From assembly GCA_030044105.1 (NCBI GenBank), contig JASHWL010000154.1, forward strand, positions 1-12,046: a stretch of 12,046 bases of DNA, given 5' to 3'. Shown here one piece after another: positions 1 to 5,023 of the stretch (positions within the stretch are counted from its first letter, which is position 1; every line of letters starts with the position of its first letter). The translations under genes and the position numbers were made by a program. This DNA comes from Thermoplasmata archaeon. GTDB lineage: Archaea; Thermoplasmatota; Thermoplasmata; Lutacidiplasmatales; UBA184. Under the pieces are notes generated by a model. It did not search any database. It had not been told where the DNA came from and saw only the letters and a list, made by a program, of their open reading frames with translations.

Positions 1-372
1 CCGAACCACGCGACGGTGGTCCCCGAGGCGGCCGCGTTCCGCGGGATGCTGAACAAGGTCCAGGGGTACGTCACCTGGGGCGAGGCCGAGCCCGACACGG
101 TCGGCCTCCTGCTCCAGCAGCGGGGCGAGACGGTCGGCGGTCACGCGGTGACCCCGTCGGTCCTCGGCGACGAGGTCCGGGCGAAGGATCTGAGCGAACT
201 GACCCGTGCGATCTCCGAGAAGGGGCTCCCGTCGGTGCCCGGCCTGCGCCCCTTGTTCCGCCTGCGCGCGCCGAAGGGCGGCTGGCGTTCGACCAAGAAG
301 CCGTTCTCGCTCGGCGGCGCCCTCGGGTACCGCGGGCGCTCGATCAACGAGCTCGCGCGCCGGATGCTGTAA
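1..372 (+). CDS. rpl30: 50S ribosomal protein uL30 (L30P), 5'-truncated by window edge
   Basis: Component of the large ribosomal subunit. The frame is open from base 1 and ends at TAA 370-372, giving 123 residues. It begins inside the protein: the first visible residues, PNHATVVPEAAAFRGML, followed by NKVQGYVTWGE, match the conserved core of archaeal/eukaryotic L30/L7 proteins, which have about 30 more residues before this point. The GTG at 16 is therefore an internal valine and not the start. The C-terminal part is basic (RLRAPKGGWRSTKKPF) and ends in a GYRGRSINELARRML stretch, as expected for the archaeal long form. The uL15 gene follows after 13 bases, the usual spc-operon order. The identification rests on family motifs and on the neighbour. 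Confidence 0.93.
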   Translation, partial: PNHATVVPEAAAFRGMLNKVQGYVTWGEAEPDTVGLLLQQRGETVGGHAVTPSVLGDEVRAKDLSELTRAISEKGLPSVPGLRPLFRLRAPKGGWRSTKKPFSLGGALGYRGRSINELARRML

Positions 373-374
373 CG

Positions 375-383
375 GGAGGGGAT
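375..383 (+). promoter_or_regulatory. Shine-Dalgarno site of rpl15
   Basis: GGAGGGGAT differs at one position from GGAGGTGAT, the complement of the archaeal 16S rRNA 3' end. Its GGAGG core lies 6 bases before the ATG at 386. It fixes the uL15 start and shows that genes inside operons here use Shine-Dalgarno initiation, unlike secY downstream. Confidence 0.7.
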
Positions 384-385
384 CG

Positions 386-805
386 ATGCCGAGCCGCACG
401 CGGAAGTTCCGGGGGTTGCGCACCCACGGGCGCGGGATCAAGGCGGGCCGGGGGGCGGGCAAGCAGGGCGGACGCGGGAACGCCGGCCTCCACAAGTACA
501 AGTTCAAGTCGATGCTGATCTACGCGCCGGACCACTTCGGCCGGCACGGGTTCCAGCGACCCCGCGAGGTCGTCGCGGTCCCGTCGTCGATCAACGTCGG
601 GGACCTCGACCGGTTCCTGCCCGAGCTCGAGGCGAAGGGCGCGCTGTCGCGGGACGGCGAGGCGTACGTCGCGGACCTGACGAAGGCCGGCATCGACCGG
701 CTGCTCGGCAAGGGGTCGAGCGAGCGGTCCTGGAAGGTCATCGTCGCGCACGCATCACGCCACGCCCGCGAGAAGGTCGCGATCGTCGCCCCCGCGGCGG
801 CCTGA
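386..805 (+). CDS. rpl15: 50S ribosomal protein uL15 (L15P)
   Basis: Large-subunit ribosomal protein of 139 residues, a normal archaeal length. The N-terminus is the typical glycine- and arginine-rich RNA-binding tail (RKFRGLRTHGRGIKAGRGAG, then KQGGRGNAG, residues 6-34). The conserved archaeal segment HFGRHGFQRP follows at about 50-59 and a globular C-terminal domain at about 65-135. The ATG at 386 is supported by a strong Shine-Dalgarno site and by the family N-terminus MPSRTRKFRG. It lies 13 bases after uL30 and 50 bases before secY. A TATA box in that gap suggests secY also has its own promoter. Nothing unusual is visible in the protein. Confidence 0.96.
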   Translation: MPSRTRKFRGLRTHGRGIKAGRGAGKQGGRGNAGLHKYKFKSMLIYAPDHFGRHGFQRPREVVAVPSSINVGDLDRFLPELEAKGALSRDGEAYVADLTKAGIDRLLGKGSSERSWKVIVAHASRHAREKVAIVAPAAA

Positions 806-821
806 ATTCTCGGGCGCAGAC

Positions 822-829
822 TATATAAT
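822..829 (+). promoter_or_regulatory. TATA box for secY (near-leaderless transcript)
   Basis: TATATAAT in an otherwise GC-rich context, preceded by the purine-rich CGCAGAC (possible BRE). Its centre is about 30 bases before the secY ATG at 856. Archaeal transcription usually starts 25-28 bases after the TATA centre, which puts the 5' end at about 851-854 and leaves almost no leader. No Shine-Dalgarno-like sequence precedes the ATG (bases 841-855), which agrees with leaderless translation. Confidence 0.72.
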
Positions 830-855
830 CGGCGACCGGGGTCGAACCGCGCCCG

Positions 856-2622
856 ATGGCGGACGAGGAGATCCCCCGTGACAACCGGTGGGCGATCGCG
901 CTGGCGGTCGTCGGCGTCGCGCTCCTCGCGCTGATCTGGTTCTGGGGCTCGCCGACCCCGATCGCCTTCGCGTTCGCGGTGGCGGTCGTCTTCGTCGTCA
1001 TGGGCCTGCTGTACCTCGGCCTCTCCTACGCGGGGCCGAAGTCGCGGCTGTACGGGCTCAAACCGATCACGTCGCGGATGCCCGCGGTCTCGCAGCCGAA
1101 GGGCCACGTCCACTTCCGCACGAAGATGGCGTGGACCATCGGGATCCTCCTCCTCTACTTCCTCCTGACGAACATCTACCTCTTCGGCGTCGACCAGGCG
1201 ACCGTCATCGACCTGTTCGCCAGCTACCGCGCGATCCTCGCCGGGGCGCAGGGGACGCTCATGCACCTCGGGATCGGCCCGATCGTCACCGGGTCGATCA
1301 TCATGCAACTGTTCACCGGCGCGAAGATCATCAACCTCGACCTCACCGACGACGAGGACAAGGGGACGTACCAGGGCACGCAGAAGGTCCTCGTCGTCGC
1401 GATGATCTTCATCGAGGCGGTTCCCCAGGTCTTCGGCTACCTCACCCCGTCGGCGAGCCTCGTCACCGGCCTCGGCTCGGTCTCGCCCGGGAACGGCCTC
1501 CTCCTCGCGAACACGATCATCGTGGCGCAGCTCGTCTTCGGCAGCTACCTCGTCTTCCTGATGGACGAGGTCGTCTCGAAGTGGGGGATCGGCAGCGGGA
1601 TCTCGCTGTTCATCGCCGCCGGGGTCTCGCAGCAGATCGTCCAGGGGACGATCAACTGGCTGCCCGAATCGCCGGGCTCCGCGATCTCGATCAGCAATCC
1701 GCCGAGCGGCACGATCCCCAAGATGTTCTACGTCTTCACCCATCTCTCCGCGAGCCAGATGGCCAGCGGCGGCTGGGAGATCGTCCTCCTCCGCTCGCCG
1801 AACCCGCTCATCGCGCTCATCGGGACCGCCGCAATCTTCTTCCTGGTCGCGTGGACCGAATCGACGCGCATCGAGCTGCCGCTCTCGCACGCCGAGGCGC
1901 GGGGCGCGCGCGGTCGGTACCCGTTGCGGCTGATCTACGCGTCGAACATCCCCGTCATCCTGATGAGCGCGCTCCTCGCCAACGTCTCCGTCTTCACAAT
2001 CCTCCTCTGGACGAACCCGACCCTGATCCACTTCCCGCTGATCGGCCATCAGTGGTGGATCGGGTCGTACCCGACCGCGACGCAAGCCACGGCGCTGGGG
2101 GTGAGTCAGACCCAGCCCCTGACGGGGGGCGCCTTCTACTTCTCGACGGTCAACGGCCTCGAGTCGTGGCTCCTGCCGATCCTGAACTACGGGCAGTACG
2201 GGGCCTACCTCGTGGGCCATACGTGGTGGCAGGGGCTCGTCCACGTCGCCGTCTACTTCGGCGCGATGGTCGGCGGCTCGATCCTGTTCGCGAAGTTCTG
2301 GATCCAGACCACGAACATGGGCCCGGAGGCGGTCGCGAAGCAGATCGAAGCGTCCGGGATGCAGATCCCCGGCTTCCGTAGAGAGCCCCGGGTGCTCCGG
2401 CGCGTGCTCCAACGGTACATCCCCGTCATCACGGTGATCTCGGGGGCCGCGGTCGGGGCGCTCGCCGCGGGCGCGGACCTTATCGGGACGCTGGGAAATG
2501 CTTCGGGTACCGGGGTGCTGCTGATGGTCGGCATCATCATCAACCTGTACGAGGCGATGGGCCGCGAGCAGCTGATGGAGATGAACCCGCTGCTCCGCCG
2601 CTTCCTCGGAGGCGAGTCGTAG
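856..2622 (+). CDS. secY: Preprotein translocase subunit SecY (Sec61 alpha) with N-terminal two-helix extension
   Basis: Central pore subunit of the Sec protein-export channel in the cytoplasmic membrane, 588 residues. The core begins near residue 66 (LYGLKPITSRMPAVSQPKGH) and shows archaeal SecY hallmarks: LGIGPIVTGSIIMQLF (138-153), DEVVSKWGIGSGISLFIAAG (237-256), TTNMGPEAVAKQI (485-497), SGMQIPGFRR (500-509), RYIPVITVISGA (520-531) and GTGVLL. Ahead of the core lie about 65 extra residues with two predicted membrane segments (about 12-30 and 36-57) that I do not expect in a standard ten-helix SecY. A long external loop (about 385-460, rich in Trp/Tyr/Gly) also adds length; haloarchaeal SecY has a comparable insertion there. 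The ATG at 856 is favoured because the TATA box sits about 30 bases upstream. The insertase gene follows one base after the TAG stop. Confidence 0.95.
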   Translation: MADEEIPRDNRWAIALAVVGVALLALIWFWGSPTPIAFAFAVAVVFVVMGLLYLGLSYAGPKSRLYGLKPITSRMPAVSQPKGHVHFRTKMAWTIGILLLYFLLTNIYLFGVDQATVIDLFASYRAILAGAQGTLMHLGIGPIVTGSIIMQLFTGAKIINLDLTDDEDKGTYQGTQKVLVVAMIFIEAVPQVFGYLTPSASLVTGLGSVSPGNGLLLANTIIVAQLVFGSYLVFLMDEVVSKWGIGSGISLFIAAGVSQQIVQGTINWLPESPGSAISISNPPSGTIPKMFYVFTHLSASQMASGGWEIVLLRSPNPLIALIGTAAIFFLVAWTESTRIELPLSHAEARGARGRYPLRLIYASNIPVILMSALLANVSVFTILLWTNPTLIHFPLIGHQWWIGSYPTATQATALGVSQTQPLTGGAFYFSTVNGLESWLLPILNYGQYGAYLVGHTWWQGLVHVAVYFGAMVGGSILFAKFWIQTTNMGPEAVAKQIEASGMQIPGFRREPRVLRRVLQRYIPVITVISGAAVGALAAGADLIGTLGNASGTGVLLMVGIIINLYEAMGREQLMEMNPLLRRFLGGES

Positions 2623-2623
2623 G

Positions 2624-3442
2624 ATGCCGACGGACGAGGAGCCGCTCCCGTCCACGACCGCGAGCTCCGCCGACGAGGAGGGCGAGGCCGAGGAGCCCGA
2701 AGCGACGACGGAGGACGCCGCGCCGGCCGCGAAGCCGCGCCCGAGCGGACCCACGTTCAAGGTCTCCACGTTCGTCTACGTCTTCCTGGGGATGCTGGGC
2801 CTGCTGATGCTGATCGACACGTCGGCCCGGAACGGGCTCGCCGGCGCGTTCGGGATCTCGCCGACCTCCCCGGGCCCGCTGTACTACCTCATCGGCTTCA
2901 GCAGCAACCACATCCTCGCGACGATGGCGATCGCCGGCGCGATCGAGATGCTGGTGACCGCGTTCGCCTACAACTACACGACCGACTGGATCAAGGCCGC
3001 GAAGGTCCAGAAGTGGGGGTCGGCGTTCCGCAAGGTGCAGATGGAGGCGATCCGGTCGGGCAAGAAGGACCGCATCGCGGCGCTCAAGCCGCACCAGGAG
3101 CGCCTCACGCGCCTCTCCAGCGAGGTCTCGATCGCCCAGTTCAAGGGGATGGCGATCACCTGGTTCCTGCTGATCCTGATCTACACGTGGATCGGGCTCC
3201 TGATCGGGGACGCCACGACCGCCCAGCAGACGGTGAGCATCGGCGGGACGATGATCAACCTCTACAAGTACCGGGTCTTCAACTACTTCCCGCTCTGGTT
3301 CTTCATCTTCAGCCTGTACACCGTGCCGCTCTCGCTCGTCTTCCGCCGCATCCTGAAGAACTACTGGCTGCGGCGGCACCTGGAGCGGCTGCCGCCCGAA
3401 CCGACGTCTCCGGCCCTCTCCACGGCCGGAGGCTCGGCGTGA
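2624..3442 (+). CDS. DUF106 / EMC3-TMCO1-like (Oxa1 superfamily) membrane protein insertase
   Basis: Probable archaeal member of the YidC/Oxa1/Get1/EMC3 superfamily, which inserts proteins into the membrane beside SecYEG. It has 272 residues. Residues 1-45 are acidic and low-complexity (Glu/Asp/Ala/Pro/Thr), probably disordered and cytosolic. Membrane segments are seen at about 48-66, 95-115, 174-194 and 220-241. A charged helical region (about 118-170, KAAKVQKWGSAFRKVQMEAI to SSEVSIAQFKGM) lies between the second and third, the coiled-coil hairpin typical of DUF106. The C-terminal helix ends in RRILKNYWLRRHLERL. The ATG begins one base after the secY stop, so expression is probably coupled, and cmk overlaps its TGA. 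Position between secY and cmk is the usual euryarchaeal site for this family. Function is inferred from family and context. Confidence 0.88.
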   Translation: MPTDEEPLPSTTASSADEEGEAEEPEATTEDAAPAAKPRPSGPTFKVSTFVYVFLGMLGLLMLIDTSARNGLAGAFGISPTSPGPLYYLIGFSSNHILATMAIAGAIEMLVTAFAYNYTTDWIKAAKVQKWGSAFRKVQMEAIRSGKKDRIAALKPHQERLTRLSSEVSIAQFKGMAITWFLLILIYTWIGLLIGDATTAQQTVSIGGTMINLYKYRVFNYFPLWFFIFSLYTVPLSLVFRRILKNYWLRRHLERLPPEPTSPALSTAGGSA

Positions 3443-3978
3443 TCGATCGGGTCGTCGCGATCGGGGGCCCGCCCGGGAGCGGGAAATCGACGGCGGGCCG
3501 GCGGGTCGCGGAGCGCCTGGGCCTCGAGTACCGGAGCGCGGGGGACGTCTTCCGGGCGGAGGCGGCGGCCCGGGGCCTCGACCTGGAGGCGTTCGGGCGC
3601 TACGCGGAGGCGCACCCCGAGGTGGACCGCGCCCTCGACCGCGCGATGCAGGCCGCGGCGCGGCCGGGCCTCGTGCTGGACGGGCGCATCCAGGGGATCC
3701 TGTGCCGGCGGGCGGGGATTCCCGTCGCGATCGTGGTCGTCACGGCGGACCTGGCCGAGCGGGCCCGGCGCGTCGCGCGCCGCGACGGAGAGGACGCGCG
3801 CGCGGCCGAGCAGAGCCTCCGCGCGCGCGAGGAGAGCGAGCGCGCGCGCTACCGGGAGATCTACGGCATCGACCTCGACCGCGAGGCCCCCGACCTCCTC
3901 GTCGACTCCACGCACCTCCCCCCGGACGAGGTCGCCGACCGCATCGTCGAGTTCCTCGCGGGACCGCTCCCGCGATGA
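3439..3978 (+). CDS. cmk: Cytidylate kinase, archaeal type
   Basis: Phosphorylates CMP/dCMP with ATP in the cytosol; 179 residues, the usual compact archaeal size. The N-terminal P-loop is GGPPGSGKST (9-18). It is followed by GLEYRSAGDVFRAEA, the archaeal Cmk version of the region after the P-loop, and by DGRIQGILCR (81-90). The lid and C-terminal region RAREESERARYREIYGIDLD (128-147) followed by DLLVDSTHLPPDEV is diagnostic for the family. The GTG start at 3439 overlaps the preceding TGA as GTGA, giving the standard short N-terminus VIDRVVAIGGPPG. An upstream in-frame extension into the insertase gene is rejected. It overlaps truB by the ATGA at 3975-3978, so it is a translationally coupled member of the operon. 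Confidence 0.93.
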   Translation: MIDRVVAIGGPPGSGKSTAGRRVAERLGLEYRSAGDVFRAEAAARGLDLEAFGRYAEAHPEVDRALDRAMQAAARPGLVLDGRIQGILCRRAGIPVAIVVVTADLAERARRVARRDGEDARAAEQSLRAREESERARYREIYGIDLDREAPDLLVDSTHLPPDEVADRIVEFLAGPLPR

Positions 3979-4949
3979 GCGCGCCGGCGGACGACCCGGT
4001 CGCGGCCCGGCTCGCGGCGGGCGCCTTCGTCCTGGTCGACAAGCCCCGCGGGCCCTCGTCGCACCAGGTCACCGCCTGGGTCCGCGACCTGCTCGGCGTG
4101 GAGCGCGCCGGCCACGCGGGAACGCTCGACCCCAACGTCTCGGGGCTCCTCTGGATCGGCGTCGGGCCGGCGCTGAAGCTGCTGCCGCTCGTCCTCGAGT
4201 TCCCGAAGCGCTACGTGGGCGTGGTGGCGCTCCACGGGACGGTCCCGCCGCGGGAGATCGATCGGATGCTCGCGGAGTTCACCGGCCCGATCTTCCAGAC
4301 GCCGCCCGTCCGCTCCGCGGTCCGGCGCGAGCGCCGGGTCCGGACGATCCACCGCCTCGTCCGCGTGGAGTCCGCGGGGGACGCGTTCGTGATCGACGTG
4401 ACCGCCGACTCGGGGACCTACGTGCGGACCCTCGCGGTGGACCTCGGCGAGGCGCTCGGCGTCGGGGCGCACCTCGCGGAGCTGCGTCGGATCGGCACCG
4501 GGCCGTTCCCGGAGGCGCAGAGCCTGACGCTCCACGCGCTCGCCGACGCGGTCGCCCGTCGGACGGCCGGGGATCCCGGCCCGCTGCTCGCCGCCCTCCA
4601 TCCGATCGAGGAGGTGTGGCGAGAGTTCCCCCGGATCGTGCTCAAGGAGTCGGCGGCGAGCGCGGTGGCCCACGGCGCCGGCCTCGCCCGGGGCGGCATC
4701 CTCGAGGTGCCGCGCCCGTTCTCGGCGGGCCAACCCGTCGCGCTGGTCACGCGCGGCGGGGAGCTCGTCGCCACGGGCGTCGCCCGGTACGACGCCGCCG
4801 AGCTCGCCCGCGTGCGTCACGGCTGGGTCGTCGACGGCACGCGGGTGTTCGTCGCGCCCGACCGGTTCCCGGCGCTCTGGCAGCACGGGGCGCGCCCCGC
4901 CCCGGTGCCGGCCCCGGACGACCGCGAGGAAGGCTCCCCCGCCGAGTAG
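3975..4949 (+). CDS. truB: tRNA/rRNA pseudouridine synthase, Cbf5/TruB family with PUA domain
   Basis: Archaeal Cbf5 (dyskerin homologue) is the catalytic subunit of H/ACA RNPs and can also make pseudouridine 55 in tRNA. It has 324 residues. The catalytic domain starts with GAFVLVDKPRGPSSHQV (16-32); the catalytic Asp is D52 in the motif AGHAGTLDPNVSG. TPPVRSAVRRERRVRTIH (109-126), DSGTYVRTLAVDLGEALGVG (145-164) and LAELRRIGTGPF (168-179) are all family hallmarks. A PUA domain occupies about 219-302 (PRIVLKESAASAVAHGAGL to RVFVAPDRFPALW). The tail after 303 is Pro/Ala/Glu-rich. The region after the catalytic motif reads LLWIGVGPALKLL, slightly unlike the usual archaeal LPVALGRATKLL. The ATG overlaps the cmk stop. 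No L34e or L14e gene precedes it, unlike in many Euryarchaeota. Probable last gene of the operon. Confidence 0.94.
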   Translation: MSAPADDPVAARLAAGAFVLVDKPRGPSSHQVTAWVRDLLGVERAGHAGTLDPNVSGLLWIGVGPALKLLPLVLEFPKRYVGVVALHGTVPPREIDRMLAEFTGPIFQTPPVRSAVRRERRVRTIHRLVRVESAGDAFVIDVTADSGTYVRTLAVDLGEALGVGAHLAELRRIGTGPFPEAQSLTLHALADAVARRTAGDPGPLLAALHPIEEVWREFPRIVLKESAASAVAHGAGLARGGILEVPRPFSAGQPVALVTRGGELVATGVARYDAAELARVRHGWVVDGTRVFVAPDRFPALWQHGARPAPVPAPDDREEGSPAE

Positions 4950-4953
4950 GGGC

Positions 4954-4977
4954 CGCGCGATGCGGTCATATCGCGCG
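4954..4977 (+). promoter_or_regulatory. 8-bp perfect inverted repeat between truB and fdhA
   Basis: The arms CGCGCGAT (4954-4961) and ATCGCGCG (4970-4977) are separated by 8 bases and start 5 bases after the truB stop. The right arm overlaps the only AT-containing stretch in the gap (TCATATC, 4966-4972), which could be a weak TATA element for the formate dehydrogenase genes. It may be an operator or a hairpin at the truB mRNA end. Chance occurrence is possible because CGCG runs are common in this GC-rich DNA. Confidence 0.35.
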
Positions 4978-5023
4978 CGCGGTTGGGCGGGCGCGGCTCT
5001 CGACGGGAGCCGGAGCGCGATCC

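Noticed and set aside
16..18. GTG as true start of uL30
   Set aside because: Residues encoded upstream of it (PNHAT) already match the conserved family core, so the gene begins before the window.
520..2769. 749-residue open frame on the minus strand opposite uL15/secY
   Set aside because: Composition is dominated by Arg, Asp, Glu and Pro, with no domain; it mirrors well-identified conserved genes.
3013..3438. N-terminal extension of cmk into the insertase gene
   Set aside because: The extension is out-of-frame shadow of the DUF106 gene. The GTG at 3439 gives the normal Cmk length and a GTGA overlap.
4616..5023. Long N-terminal extension of fdhA inside truB
   Set aside because: The extension lies within the truB PUA-domain coding region, has Arg/Pro-rich shadow composition, and the ferredoxin domain plus a Shine-Dalgarno site support the GTG at 5024.
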